Of a stretch of 64,000 bases of DNA, positions 19,273 through 28,563 are shown piece by piece (positions within the stretch are counted from its first letter, which is position 1; the number at the start of each line of letters is the position of its first letter). The position numbers and the translations under genes were made by a program. The notes below the pieces were generated by a model. The model was not told the DNA's origin. It saw only the letters and a list, made by a program, of their open reading frames with translations, and made no database searches. Source of the stretch: Acuticoccus yangtzensis (GTDB lineage Bacteria; Pseudomonadota; Alphaproteobacteria; Rhizobiales; Amorphaceae); assembly GCF_001927245.1 (NCBI RefSeq), contig NZ_MJUX01000003.1, forward strand, positions 372,001 through 436,000. The letters run 5' to 3'.

Positions 19273-19427
19273 GCCCGGCCGTGGACCAGCGCCGCCGCGC
19301 CCTTTCCATGCCGCACGTTATTTGATCTCCTATCGGCGGTCTTGCGGGATTCGACCCACCCGCTTCCACCGTCGGCCCAAGCGCGGACCCCCATCGGGGC
19401 CGGGTCTGCGTGCTGAAAGGATCAGCG

Positions 19428-19931
19428 ATGAGCTTGATCGACTACGACGAATTCACCGTCACTGCCAATCCCATCGACCGTATCGAAGAGGTGGCCAACG
19501 GCAACGATTGGACCTACGAGCGCGTCGGCGACGACGAGATCACCATTTCCGTGTCCGGCCGGTGGAGCGCCTACCACGTCGCCTTCACCCATATGGAAGA
19601 GTTCGACTCGCTCCACATCGCCGTCGCCTTCGACCTCAAGGTGACCGAGCCCCGCTATACCGAGGTCTGCCGCCTGCTCGCCCTCGTCAACGAGCGCATG
19701 TGGATGGGCCACTTCGACCTGTGGAGCAAGGAAGGTGTCGTCATCTTCCGCCACACCCAGCTTCTGGCCGGGGACGAGCTTCCGGCGACGGGCCACATCC
19801 AGGCGCTTCTGTCCCACGCCGTGGAGACCTGCGACAGCCACTACCAGGCGTTCCAATTCGTCGTCTGGGCCGGTAAGAGTGCGGCCGAGGCGCTGGAAAG
19901 TGCGCTGTTCGAAACGGTGGGTGAGGCGTGA
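19428..19931 (+). CDS. YbjN domain-containing protein
   Basis: This 167-residue protein has the YbjN pattern: an N-terminal part NPIDRIEEVANGNDWTYERVGDDEITISVSGRW followed by FDSLHIAVAFDLKV and a helix with LLALVNERMWMGHFDLW. The fold resembles type III secretion chaperones, and the cellular role is not established. The ATG at 19428 lies behind AAAGGATCAG. Its final codons overlap the GTG start of proC (GTGA), a pairing often seen in alphaproteobacteria. Confidence 0.87.
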   Translation: MSLIDYDEFTVTANPIDRIEEVANGNDWTYERVGDDEITISVSGRWSAYHVAFTHMEEFDSLHIAVAFDLKVTEPRYTEVCRLLALVNERMWMGHFDLWSKEGVVIFRHTQLLAGDELPATGHIQALLSHAVETCDSHYQAFQFVVWAGKSAAEALESALFETVGEA

Positions 19932-20767
19932 CATCGGACTTTGTGCGTGAGGCGGAGGCCGTCGGCCGCCGCATCACTGCTGAGCGGCCGCTCTTGTTGA
20001 TCGGCGCCGGCAATATGGGCGGGGCCATGCTGGAAGGCTGGCTCAACGGCGGAATGGACCCCCAGGCGGTGATCGTCGTCGACCCGACGGCGGATCTCGA
20101 CGCGCTGCGCCGCCCCGGCCTGCGCATCCTGAAGGAGCCGCCGGCAATCGTCGCCCACACCATCCTCCTCGCCGTGAAGCCGCAGATCATGGGCGAGGTG
20201 CTGCCCCAGCTCACGGCCAACGTGGACGACGAGACGGTGCTCGTCTCGATCGCCGCCGGCATCACCGTCGCCAAGCTGAAGGAGCTGGGCCGCGGGCCGA
20301 TCGTGCGTTCCATCCCCAACACCCCGTCGTCCATCGGCCAGGGGATGACCGCCGCCGTCGCTATCGATGCGTCGGACGAGGTGGTCGCCACCGCCGACGA
20401 GCTGCTCGGTGCGCTCGGCAAGGTCGCCTGGGTGGACGACGAAGCGCTGATCGACGCCGCCACCGCCGTCTCCGGCTCCGGCCCCGCCTACGTCTTCCAC
20501 ATGGTGGAGGCGATGACCGCGGCCGGGATCAAGGCCGGCCTCCCGGCGGACGTGTCGGAGACCCTGGCGCGCCAGACCGTCATCGGCGCCGGTGCGCTTC
20601 TTGCGCGCAGTCCGCTTGACCCGGCCACCTTGCGCCGCAATGTGACGTCACCGGGGGGCACCACCGCCGCCGCGCTCTCCGTCCTCGCCGACACCGGCGC
20701 GCTGACGGAGCTGATGACGAAGGCCGTGGACGCTGCGGCCAAGCGCTCGCGCGAGCTCGGCAGCTAA
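19928..20767 (+). CDS. proC: Pyrroline-5-carboxylate reductase
   Basis: This 279-residue enzyme reduces pyrroline-5-carboxylate to proline with NAD(P)H, the last step of proline synthesis. The N-terminal Rossmann motif LLLIGAGNMGGAMLEGW and the family signature near the C-terminus (ETLARQTVIGAGALL and NVTSPGGTTAAAL) are present. The start is GTG at 19928, overlapping the ybjN-like stop codon by four bases. The length and motifs are normal for the family. Confidence 0.97.
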   Translation: MTSDFVREAEAVGRRITAERPLLLIGAGNMGGAMLEGWLNGGMDPQAVIVVDPTADLDALRRPGLRILKEPPAIVAHTILLAVKPQIMGEVLPQLTANVDDETVLVSIAAGITVAKLKELGRGPIVRSIPNTPSSIGQGMTAAVAIDASDEVVATADELLGALGKVAWVDDEALIDAATAVSGSGPAYVFHMVEAMTAAGIKAGLPADVSETLARQTVIGAGALLARSPLDPATLRRNVTSPGGTTAAALSVLADTGALTELMTKAVDAAAKRSRELGS

Positions 20768-20830
20768 GCCCCGCCACGACTGGGACGGCGCCGGGCTTCG
20801 CGCTGGCGCCCCCGCTACGGGGAGGGTGTG

Positions 20831-21781
20831 ATGCTGAGTTCGAGTGAGACCGCGCGCGACCGCGTGATCGACGCGGCGATGGCCCTTCTGGCCGCCCAAC
20901 CCTACGAGACGCTCACCCTCAGCGCCATCGCCGAGGCGGCCGGCGTCTCGCTGGGCGAGCTGAACGCCGCCTTTCCGAGCCGCATCGCCATCATCGAAGG
21001 CTTCGTCCGCCGGGTGGACGCTGAGGTGCTGTCCGGCACCTTCGACGATATGGCCGACGAGCCGCCGCGCGAACGCCTGTTCGACGTGCTGATGGCCCGG
21101 CTCGACGCTCTCGCTCCCCACCGCCCCGCGCTCGCCTCGCTGATGCGCTCCGCCCGTCGCGACCCCGCCCTCGGCCTCGCCCTCAACGCCTTCGCCGTGC
21201 GCTCTCAGGTGTGGATGCTCGCCGCCGCGGGAGTGGATGCCACCGGCCTGCGCGGCGCCGTAGCGGCCCAGGCGCTGGCGGCGGCCTACATGCAGGTGCT
21301 GCGCGTCTTCGTGAAGGAGGACGATCCCGGCATGCCGCGCACCATGGCCGCGCTCGATCAGGCTCTTCGCCGGACCGAGGGGCGCCACAACCGCCTCGCC
21401 CGGTTTCTGGGACCTGCCGTGCGTGTCCGCCCCGCCGACGCGCGGCCGCAGGATACTACCGATCATCCCTCTCCATCGACCGGCGACCCTGCGGACGAGG
21501 GGGACCTTCCGCCCAGCGCGATGCCTTTCGACGACGCGGCTCCCGTCTCGATGTCGACCGGCGACGGCGCCACCGCGCCGGGCGACCTGCCGGACGATCC
21601 GCTGTCCCACCCCGCCGCACCGGTGGAGGCGGGGATGCCGTTCGACGATGCCGCGCCGGAGATCACGACGTTGAACACGGAACCGGAACGTCCTGCGCCC
21701 GCCGCCAACGAGACCCGCCCGGACGGTGCGAGCGCTGACGCTTCAAGCACTGACGAGGATCCGGCGGGGGCGCGAACATAG
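20831..21781 (+). CDS. TetR-family transcriptional regulator with long disordered acidic tail
   Basis: A 316-residue protein. Residues about 8-55 form a TetR-type helix-turn-helix (RDRVIDAAMALLAAQPYE, LSAIAEAAGVSLGELNAAF), followed by a helical ligand or dimer domain to about residue 195. The last 115 residues are Pro/Asp/Ala-rich, with the octapeptide MPFDDAAP present twice (near residues 231 and 271). TetR proteins are normally near 200 residues, so the tail is unusual. The ATG at 20831 was preferred to GTG at 20828 because the GGAGG at 20821-20825 is better spaced. The target is unknown. Confidence 0.8.
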   Translation: MLSSSETARDRVIDAAMALLAAQPYETLTLSAIAEAAGVSLGELNAAFPSRIAIIEGFVRRVDAEVLSGTFDDMADEPPRERLFDVLMARLDALAPHRPALASLMRSARRDPALGLALNAFAVRSQVWMLAAAGVDATGLRGAVAAQALAAAYMQVLRVFVKEDDPGMPRTMAALDQALRRTEGRHNRLARFLGPAVRVRPADARPQDTTDHPSPSTGDPADEGDLPPSAMPFDDAAPVSMSTGDGATAPGDLPDDPLSHPAAPVEAGMPFDDAAPEITTLNTEPERPAPAANETRPDGASADASSTDEDPAGART

Positions 21782-21944
21782 AAGACCGCGGGCAGCGCCG
21801 AAGAGCCTCCCGCGCGGCTTGCCTCTCACGGCTCGTCACTGGTGGGCCACGGCCCGCAACGGCCGGTGAGACGGTTCGATATCACCGAGCGCCCGGTGTG
21901 ACGGACCCACTGGCGGGCCGGGTCCGGCATGCTAAAAGGCGACC

Positions 21945-22295
21945 ATGACCGAACCCGCTTCCCCCATCGTCTTCGCCGACTTCCTCAAGGTCGATGTGCG
22001 CATCGGCACCATCATCGCCGCCGAGCCGTTTCCCGAGGCGCGCAAACCGGCCATCAAGATGCGCATCGACTTCGGGCCGGATGTCGGCGAGAAGAAGTCC
22101 TCCGCCCAAATCACGGTGCACTACACGCCGGACAGCCTGGTGGGACGCAAGATCATGGCGGTGGTCAACTTCCCCCCGCGGCAGATCGGCAAGTTCATGT
22201 CCGAGGTGCTGGTGCTCGGCTATGAGGACGAGGCCGGCGCCATCGTCCTCGCCGTCCCCGACAAGGACGTCCCCAACGGCGCGAGGCTGATGTGA
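21945..22295 (+). CDS. csaA: CsaA-type tRNA-binding OB-fold protein
   Basis: A 116-residue protein made of one tRNA-binding (EMAP/Trbp111-like) OB-fold domain: [26 protein letters not shown], then [30 protein letters not shown] and a terminal VPNGARLM. CsaA homodimers bind tRNA and were described as having secretion-chaperone activity in Bacillus. The length is standard. The stop codon overlaps the GTG of pncA (ATGTGA), suggesting coupled translation. Confidence 0.93.
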   Translation: MTEPASPIVFADFLKVDVRIGTIIAAEPFPEARKPAIKMRIDFGPDVGEKKSSAQITVHYTPDSLVGRKIMAVVNFPPRQIGKFMSEVLVLGYEDEAGAIVLAVPDKDVPNGARLM

Positions 22296-22891
22296 CGGCG
22301 GCGGCGCTTCTCGTCGTCGACATCCAGAACGATTTCTGCCCCGGCGGCGCGCTTGCGGTAGAGGACGGGGACGCCGTCGTCCCCGGCCTGAACGCGGCGA
22401 TGCGCGCGGCCGACGCGGTCATCCTCACCCAGGACTGGCATACCGCCTGCCACTCGTCCTTCGCCTCGCAGCACCCCGGAAAGGCGCCCTTCTCGGTGGT
22501 GGACATGCCCTATGGGCCGCAGGTGCTCTGGCCCAACCACTGCGTCGGCGGGTCCTACGGCGCCGCCTTCCATGCCGACCTCGAGACCGAGCGGGCCGAC
22601 CTCATCATCCGCAAAGGCATCCACCGCGACGTCGACAGCTACTCGGCCTTCTTCGAGAACGACCGGACCACGGCAACCGGGCTCGACGGCTACCTCAGGA
22701 CGCGTGGCATCACAGCCCTCACCATCGCCGGTCTCGCCACCGATTTCTGCGTCGCCTATTCGGCGCTGGACGCCGCGCGCCTCGGTTACGCGGTCACCGT
22801 CGATCTCAAGCTCAGCCGCGCCATCGACCTCGACGGATCGCTGGCCGCTGCGATCGAACGCATGAGCGCTGCCGGCGTCGTCTTCGCCTGA
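22292..22891 (+). CDS. pncA: Nicotinamidase / pyrazinamidase
   Basis: This 199-residue cysteine hydrolase of the isochorismatase fold converts nicotinamide to nicotinate for NAD salvage. The catalytic Asp is in [16 protein letters not shown], metal ligands are in [12 protein letters not shown], Lys is in IIRKGIH and the nucleophilic Cys is in [15 protein letters not shown]. The start is GTG at 22292, inside the end of csaA. The length and motif order match the bacterial PncA family. Confidence 0.95.
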   Translation: MTAAALLVVDIQNDFCPGGALAVEDGDAVVPGLNAAMRAADAVILTQDWHTACHSSFASQHPGKAPFSVVDMPYGPQVLWPNHCVGGSYGAAFHADLETERADLIIRKGIHRDVDSYSAFFENDRTTATGLDGYLRTRGITALTIAGLATDFCVAYSALDAARLGYAVTVDLKLSRAIDLDGSLAAAIERMSAAGVVFA

Positions 22892-23004
22892 GCGCGGGCC
22901 GGAAAGTACGGCCAACACGGCGGTTTCGGTTATTTTTCGCTGCTGTTATGAGACGAAAATGCGGCGAGCGCGTTCCTTGACCACAATTCAAGGAGACGTC
23001 GCCC

Positions 23005-23697
23005 ATGCGCCATACCCTCACTTTGAAGAGCAAGGACCAGGTGACTCACGACACCGTTCATCTGGTCTTCGACCGGCCGGACGGCTACGAGTTCCACCCC
23101 GGCCAAGCGAACCATTGGGGGCTGGACATTCCGGGTTTCGAGCACGCCAGCAAGCCGTTCACCATGATCTCGCTGCCCGAGGAAGACCGGCTCGATTTCA
23201 TCATCAAGGTGTACGACACCGCCGCCAATCCGGACCATGACGGCGTGACGGAACGCATCGGCGCGATGGAGCCGGGAGACCGCGTGTTCGTGGACGAGCC
23301 GAGCGGTGACATTCGCGACGAGGGGCCGGGCGTCTTCATCGCCGGCGGGGCGGGGATCACACCGTTCGTGCCGCTGCTGCGGGCGCGCCAGGCGGCCGGA
23401 ACGCTGGACGGATGCACGCTGATCTATGCCAACAAGGCCGAGCGCGACATCATCCTGCGCGACACGTGGGAGGCGATGGAAGAGCTGCGGTCCATCTTCG
23501 TCACGAGCGAGGAGAAAGACCAACCGAACGGCCGGATCGATGCCGGCTTCATCGACGAGATGACCGGGTTCGACAACCGCTTCTACGTCTGCGGTCCGCC
23601 GCCAATGATGCGCTCCGTCATCGCCGACCTGCGCGCCTATGGCGTGGGTGACGCGAACATCATCGTCGAGAAGAAGTGGTTGAACGGCGACGCCTGA
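23005..23697 (+). CDS. FNR-type flavin reductase (ferredoxin/flavodoxin reductase-like, no 2Fe-2S domain)
   Basis: This 230-residue two-domain oxidoreductase has an N-terminal FAD barrel (YEFHPGQANHWGLD; KPFTMISLP takes the place of RxYS) and a C-terminal NAD(P) domain with GVFIAGGAGITPFVPLL and FYVCGPPPMM. No iron-sulfur cysteines are present, so an external electron partner is expected. The partner is not encoded nearby. A strong ribosome binding site (AAGGAG) precedes the ATG. A bidirectional terminator separates it from the convergent SDR gene. Confidence 0.85.
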   Translation: MRHTLTLKSKDQVTHDTVHLVFDRPDGYEFHPGQANHWGLDIPGFEHASKPFTMISLPEEDRLDFIIKVYDTAANPDHDGVTERIGAMEPGDRVFVDEPSGDIRDEGPGVFIAGGAGITPFVPLLRARQAAGTLDGCTLIYANKAERDIILRDTWEAMEELRSIFVTSEEKDQPNGRIDAGFIDEMTGFDNRFYVCGPPPMMRSVIADLRAYGVGDANIIVEKKWLNGDA

Positions 23698-23724
23698 CGA
23701 GGCGGCAGTTTCGGCCGTGCCAAC

Positions 23725-23760
23725 AAAAAAGCCCCGCCGGATGATCGGACAGGGCGTTTT
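23725..23760. terminator. Bidirectional rho-independent terminator
   Basis: GCCCCGCCG (23731-23739) pairs with CGGACAGGGC (23746-23755) through a stem with one bulge. A-run at 23725-23730 and GTTTT at 23756-23760 flank it, so it can terminate both the FNR gene (plus) and the SDR gene (minus). The minus-strand U-run is the stronger one. Confidence 0.8.
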
Positions 23761-23793
23761 CGCTGTTACGGACGGTGTGCCGGGCGCCGCGGC

Positions 23794-24561
23794 TCAGAGG
23801 AAGGCTTTCTCGCTGAACGACCATGTCGCGGCGCTCCGGTCGAAGGTCGGCGCGCACATGGCGGCGATGTAGGGGGCGACTTCGTCCGGGGTCGGCAGCG
23901 TCTCGGGATCCTCACCCGGGACGGCGGCGGCGCGCATCGCCGTGCGGATCGGGCCGGGGGAGAAGAGGTTGGAGCGCACGTTGGCGGTGCCGAGTTCTGC
24001 CGCGTAGGTGACGATCATGGCGTTCAGCGCCGCCTTGGAGATCGCGTAGGCGCCCCAGTTGGCCCTCAACTTGGTGGCCGCGCCCGATGTGATGAAGACG
24101 CAGCGCGCCGCTTCGGAGCGCCGCAACACCGGGTCCAGCGTGCGAATCAGCCGCCAGTTGGCGGTCACGTTCACGTCGAACGTTTCCTGCCACACCTTGG
24201 CGGGGATGTGGGCGAGCGGCGCGATCCGTCCCAGAACGCCCGCATTGCCGACAAGGATGTCGAGTTTGCCCCAGCGCTCGAAGATCGATTCGCCCAAGCG
24301 GTCGACGCCGGGCCCGTCGGTCAGGTCCAGCGGCACCAGGGTCGACGCCCCGCCCGCGGACTTGATGCGGTCGTCCAACGCCTCCAGCGCATCCACCTTG
24401 CGGCCGACTGCGATCACATGGGCGCCGCGTGCCGCGAGGTCGATCGCCACCGCCGCTCCGATGCCGCGCGTGGCGCCGGTGACGACGGCGAGGCGGCCGT
24501 CCATCCGGCCGGGGTCGGCAAGGCCGCCGCCCAGGGCGACAGGGTCGGAAAGCTCAGTCAC
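23794..24561 (-). CDS. Short-chain dehydrogenase/reductase
   Basis: This 255-residue classical SDR shows the NAD(P)-binding motif VVTGATRGIGAAVA (about residues 26-39), NNAG-equivalent VGNAGVLG and the catalytic YAISK motif after the Ser in FITSGAAT. The substrate is not deducible; it resembles YciK-type and FabG-type SDRs. It begins 10 bp after the purF stop codon and on the same strand, so it probably ends the purF transcript. A terminator follows. Confidence 0.9.
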   Translation of the reverse strand: MTELSDPVALGGGLADPGRMDGRLAVVTGATRGIGAAVAIDLAARGAHVIAVGRKVDALEALDDRIKSAGGASTLVPLDLTDGPGVDRLGESIFERWGKLDILVGNAGVLGRIAPLAHIPAKVWQETFDVNVTANWRLIRTLDPVLRRSEAARCVFITSGAATKLRANWGAYAISKAALNAMIVTYAAELGTANVRSNLFSPGPIRTAMRAAAVPGEDPETLPTPDEVAPYIAAMCAPTFDRSAATWSFSEKAFL

Positions 24562-24571
24562 GGAAAGTCCT

Positions 24572-26020
24572 TCAGGCCCGTTCGAGAAAGGCCAGGTGGT
24601 CCTGCGGAAGACGGTCGGCCCGGTCGGTCAACTGCGTCGGATATTCGCCGGTGAAGCAGGCGTCGCAATATTGCGGGACCTCGTGGCGGTGATCCTCGCC
24701 GGTCGCCCTGTAGAGGCCGTCGATGGAGAGGTAGGCGAGGCTGTCGACGCGGATGTGGCGCGCCAGCTCCTCGACCGACATGCGGGACGCGATCAGCTTC
24801 GACTTCTCCGGGGTGTCGACGCCGTAGAAGCAGGAGTCGGTGGTCGGCGGGGAGGCGATGCGCATGTGGACCTCGGCGGCCCCGGCGTCGCGCACCATCT
24901 CGACGATCTTCATGGAGGTGGTCCCGCGGACGATGGAATCGTCCACCAGAACGACGCGCTTCCCCTTCAGCATGTAGCGGTTGGCGTTGTGCTTCAGCTT
25001 CACGCCCATGTGCCGGATCTGGTCCGACGGCTCGATGAAGGTGCGCCCCACATAGTGGTTGCGGATGATGCCGAGCTCGAACGGCAGGCCCGACTGTTCC
25101 GCGTAGCCGATGGCCGCCGGCACGCCGGAGTCCGGCACAGGCACGACGATGTCGGCGTCCGCCGGCCCTTCCTTGGCCAGCTCACGGCCGATCCGTTTGC
25201 GGACCTCGTACACATTGAGGCCGCTCAGCATGGAATCGGGGCGGGCGAAGTAGACGTACTCGAAGATGCAGAAGCGGTTGGGCGGCGTGTCGGGGAAGGG
25301 GCGCACGCTCTCGAGGCCACGGTCGGAGATGACGACGAGTTCGCCCGGCTCGACCTCGCGCACGAAGCGCGCGCCGATGATGTCGAGCGCGCAGGTCTCG
25401 GAGGCGAGGATGAAGGAACCCTCGAAGTCGCCGATGACGAGCGGGCGGATGCCCAGCGCGTCGCGGCAGCCGACCATCAGATTGTCGGTCATCGCGACGA
25501 GGGCGAAGGCGCCCTCGATCTGCCGGATCGCGTCCACGAACCGCTCGATGAAGGTGGCCTTCGCGGAGGTGGCGAGGAGGTGGATGAGCACCTCCGTATC
25601 CGACGAGGATTGGAAGATGGACCCGGACGCGCGCAGCGTATGCCGCAGCTTGCGCGCGTTGGTCAGGTTGCCGTTGTGGGCAACGGCAAAGCCGCCGATC
25701 GCGGTTTCGGCGAACAGCGGCTGTACGTTGTGGAGCGCAGGCTCGCCCGTGGTCGAGTACCGGTTGTGGCCGATCGCACAGTCACCCCTCAGCCGGTCGA
25801 TGACGTCCTGGCTGGTGAAGTTGTCGTCGACCAGGCCCATGTGGCGCTCCTGGCGGAATGTGCCCCTGTCACAGGACACGATTCCCGCCGCCTCCTGCCC
25901 GCGATGCTGCAGGGCGTGGAGGCCGAGCGCCGTCAGGGCGCTTGCACCGGGGTTCCGGAAAACCCCGAAGACACCGCATTCGTCGTTGAAGCGGTCACCG
26001 GTATCGATGAGGCGAGTCAA
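24572..26020 (-). CDS. purF: Amidophosphoribosyltransferase
   Basis: This 482-residue enzyme makes 5-phosphoribosylamine from PRPP and glutamine, the first step of purine synthesis. The N-terminal Ntn glutaminase has the nucleophile at Cys15 in FNDECGVFGVF, so a 14-residue propeptide would be removed to expose it, as in the Bacillus-type enzyme. The PRPP-binding loop VVLVDDSIVRGTTS is near residue 355. Cysteines for a structural cluster occur later (CYSC-like, CFYGVD and CDACFTG). It follows cvpA by two bases, a classic gene pairing. Confidence 0.97.
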   Translation of the reverse strand: MTRLIDTGDRFNDECGVFGVFRNPGASALTALGLHALQHRGQEAAGIVSCDRGTFRQERHMGLVDDNFTSQDVIDRLRGDCAIGHNRYSTTGEPALHNVQPLFAETAIGGFAVAHNGNLTNARKLRHTLRASGSIFQSSSDTEVLIHLLATSAKATFIERFVDAIRQIEGAFALVAMTDNLMVGCRDALGIRPLVIGDFEGSFILASETCALDIIGARFVREVEPGELVVISDRGLESVRPFPDTPPNRFCIFEYVYFARPDSMLSGLNVYEVRKRIGRELAKEGPADADIVVPVPDSGVPAAIGYAEQSGLPFELGIIRNHYVGRTFIEPSDQIRHMGVKLKHNANRYMLKGKRVVLVDDSIVRGTTSMKIVEMVRDAGAAEVHMRIASPPTTDSCFYGVDTPEKSKLIASRMSVEELARHIRVDSLAYLSIDGLYRATGEDHRHEVPQYCDACFTGEYPTQLTDRADRLPQDHLAFLERA

Positions 26021-26022
26021 TG

Positions 26023-26706
26023 TCAGTTTGCGCTCTCGTTGCCGCCCAGCGGCTGGGGTTGAATGACGGTATTGTCGGTCGTTCCGGCGGCGGGATCGGT
26101 CGCCGCGTCGATCGTCTGGTCGAGCTGCTGCTGCTGGGTCGGATCATAAGTCTGACCAGCAGGGGCGGGCGTTGCGGCCGGAGCCGCGTCGTCACCCTCG
26201 AAGGCGCCGCGGATCGCCTGCTCCGGATCGTCCGGGATGGCGGCGAGGAGCTGGTCGCCGAGCTCGGACAGCTTCGGATAGGACGCGGCGGTGGTCACCC
26301 AGGCCGGACGATCGGGCGCAGCCACGAGCCAGTTGAAGAAGATCACCGCGACGACGACGAGAAGGAGGCCGCGCGCGGCGCCGAACACGAAGCCGACCAG
26401 ACGGTCGATCGCGCCGACGGGGGAGTCCATCACGAAATCGGAGATCTTCATGGTGATCAGCGACACGACGATGAGCGAAGCAAGAAAGATGCCCGCAGCC
26501 GAAAGGCCGACGGCGATGGTGCGGTTGTCCACATATTCGAGAACGTAGGGCAGAGCCTGCTCGTAGAACATGTAGGCCATCACGGCGGCGGCGACCCAGG
26601 CGGCAATGCTGAGCACTTCACGCACGAAGCCCCTGAACATGGCAAGGACTGCCGAAATGAACACCACGGCAATGACAACGCCGTCGAGGATCGCGATATT
26701 CATCAA
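26023..26706 (-). CDS. cvpA: CvpA-family inner-membrane protein
   Basis: A 227-residue protein with four N-terminal membrane segments (residues about 1-125: AILDGVVIAVVFISAVLAMF, IAAWVAAAVMAYMF and others) containing the family's GFVREVL motif, followed by a soluble Asp/Ala/Gln-rich tail of about 80 residues. CvpA was named for colicin V production and affects envelope stress tolerance. It overlaps the radA stop by four bases and precedes purF, a conserved order. Confidence 0.93.
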   Translation of the reverse strand: MMNIAILDGVVIAVVFISAVLAMFRGFVREVLSIAAWVAAAVMAYMFYEQALPYVLEYVDNRTIAVGLSAAGIFLASLIVVSLITMKISDFVMDSPVGAIDRLVGFVFGAARGLLLVVVAVIFFNWLVAAPDRPAWVTTAASYPKLSELGDQLLAAIPDDPEQAIRGAFEGDDAAPAATPAPAGQTYDPTQQQQLDQTIDAATDPAAGTTDNTVIQPQPLGGNESAN

Positions 26707-28115
26707 TCGTCTCCGAAAGAGGAAGCCTGCCGCTCGTCGGCAAAGCCATTTGGTGCGATGCGGTGAACCAAATCGCTTAGCAATGCAACCTCACTGGTTG
26801 CGCAACCCTCGCTATCCGCAGCCCCTTGGCCGGGGACGATGGCTCCGCGAAACCCGAGCTTCGCCGCTTCCTTCAGCCTCCCATTGGCGTGGGGGACCGG
26901 GCGGACCCGGCCCGAAAGGCTGACTTCACCGAAATAGACCACGTCCGGCGGAAGGGCGATCCCCGCGCGGGAAGAAATCAGCGCTGCAGCCACGGCAAGG
27001 TCCGCCGCCGGCTCGGCAATGCGAAGACCCCCCGCGACTGCCAGATAAATGTCATAGCTCGATAATACAAGCGCACAGCGTGCCTCCAGCACCGCGAGCA
27101 CCATGGAAAGGCGCGAGGAATCCCAGCCGATGACCGCCCGGCGCGGGGTGCCGAGGCGCGACGGGGCGACCAGCGCCTGAACCTCGACGAGGAGCGGGCG
27201 CGTCCCCTCCATGCCCGCGAACACCGCCGCGCCGGGCGAGGACACGTCCCGCTCGCCGAGGAAGAGCTCGGACGGATTGTCCACTTCACGCAGGCCGCCC
27301 CCCGTCATTTCAAAGACTCCCAGCTCGTCGGTGGGGCCGAAACGGTTCTTGGAGCCGCGCAGCAGGCGGAAGGCGTGGGACGGGTCGCCCTCGAAGGTCA
27401 GCACCGCGTCCACCATGTGCTCGACCACGCGCGGCCCTGCGAGCTGGCCGTCCTTGGTGACGTGGCCGACGAGGATCACCGCCGCCCCCGACAATTTGGC
27501 ATAGCGGATCAGCGCCTGGGCGGAGGCTCGCACCTGCGTCACCGTGCCGGGGGAGGCCTCGGCGATGGAGGTCTGCAGCGTCTGGATGGAATCGATCACG
27601 ACGAGCGCCGGGGGAGGGCCCGCCGACAGGGTTTCGAGGATCGTCTCCACCTCGGTCTCGGCGGCGAGGGCGACGGCGGACTTGTCGGCCCCCAGGCGCC
27701 GGGCGCGCAGCTGCACCTGCGCCGTCGCCTCCTCGCCGGTGACGTAGACGACCCGGTTGCCCCGATCCGCCAGCGTGGCCGCGACCTGAAGCAGCAGCGT
27801 CGATTTGCCGATGCCGGGATCCCCGCCGATCAAGACCGCCGATCCGGGGACGAGGCCGCCGCCCGTCACCCGGTCGAACTCGCCGATGCCGGTGACGATG
27901 CGCGGCGCCTCGGGGATCGGCGCGTCGAGCGAGGAGAGGGTGAGGCGGCGGCCCTTGGAGCGCGACGTCTTGCCGGTGGCGGCCGCCATGATATCGGCGG
28001 TTCCGGCCTCCTCGATGATGCTGTTCCAGGCCCCGCAGGCGTCGCACTTGCCGGACCAACGGTTGTGGACCGCGCCGCAGTCCTGGCACACGAAGCGGGA
28101 GGCGCGTTTGGCCAA
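26703..28115 (-). CDS. radA: DNA repair protein RadA
   Basis: This 470-residue RecA-like ATPase promotes branch migration during recombination. The N-terminal zinc finger is CQDCGAVHNRWSGKCDACGAW, the Walker A loop is IGGDPGIGKSTLLL (about residue 95), the RadA-specific KNRFG motif (about 252) is followed by GPTDELGVFEM, and the C-terminal part is the Lon-like domain. All elements are intact and the length is standard. It forms a transcription unit with cvpA and purF. Confidence 0.97.
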   Translation of the reverse strand: MAKRASRFVCQDCGAVHNRWSGKCDACGAWNSIIEEAGTADIMAAATGKTSRSKGRRLTLSSLDAPIPEAPRIVTGIGEFDRVTGGGLVPGSAVLIGGDPGIGKSTLLLQVAATLADRGNRVVYVTGEEATAQVQLRARRLGADKSAVALAAETEVETILETLSAGPPPALVVIDSIQTLQTSIAEASPGTVTQVRASAQALIRYAKLSGAAVILVGHVTKDGQLAGPRVVEHMVDAVLTFEGDPSHAFRLLRGSKNRFGPTDELGVFEMTGGGLREVDNPSELFLGERDVSSPGAAVFAGMEGTRPLLVEVQALVAPSRLGTPRRAVIGWDSSRLSMVLAVLEARCALVLSSYDIYLAVAGGLRIAEPAADLAVAAALISSRAGIALPPDVVYFGEVSLSGRVRPVPHANGRLKEAAKLGFRGAIVPGQGAADSEGCATSEVALLSDLVHRIAPNGFADERQASSFGDD

Positions 28116-28159
28116 TCGGCTCTCCTTGCCCGGCGCCTTGGTGGGCGCTGCGGGATCTA

Positions 28160-28561
28160 TTAGGGATCGGTCGCGAACACGGCGACGCCGTCCGGCAACC
28201 GCACCCAGGGATGGCGGCGACAGTCGTAGACCGAGGCGGTGGGGGCGGGGAAGGCCGGGTCGGCGAATCCCCCAACCGCGACGCTGACGCCGTCCTCTCC
28301 CGCCTCGGTGTGGAACAGCGTGGTGCCGCAGGAGGGGCAGAAGTGGAAGGTGAAGCGGGCGCCGCCGTCGCCGCGCCGCTCGTAGCGGGTCGACGCGCCG
28401 CGGACGGTGAACGGTGGTTCAAAGTAGGCGAGCGCGGCGAACACGCTGCCGGTGCGCCGCTGACAGGCGAGGCAGTGGCACAGGCCCGTGCCGAGATGGC
28501 GCGCGTCGTCGACGGTGATGGTGAGCGCGCCGCAGGAGCAGGTTGCGGTGCGCGGCGCCAT
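28160..28561 (-). CDS. GFA/CENP-V-domain protein
   Basis: A 133-residue single-domain protein with the zinc-binding cysteine pattern of the GFA family (glutathione-dependent formaldehyde-activating enzyme-like): ATCSCGALTITV, GLCHCLACQRRTGSVF and HFCPSCGTTLFH. The natural substrate of most members is unknown, and a role in formaldehyde metabolism should not be assumed. The ATG at 28561 lies three bases after the alr stop codon, so it is probably cotranscribed with alr. Confidence 0.88.
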   Translation of the reverse strand: MAPRTATCSCGALTITVDDARHLGTGLCHCLACQRRTGSVFAALAYFEPPFTVRGASTRYERRGDGGARFTFHFCPSCGTTLFHTEAGEDGVSVAVGGFADPAFPAPTASVYDCRRHPWVRLPDGVAVFATDP

Positions 28562-28563
28562 CC

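Noticed and set aside
19335-19375. A tRNA T-arm-like segment (GCGGGATTCGACCC) between the ubiK-like and ybjN-like genes
   Set aside because: The T-loop lacks the GTTC start and no acceptor, D or anticodon stems can be built around it.
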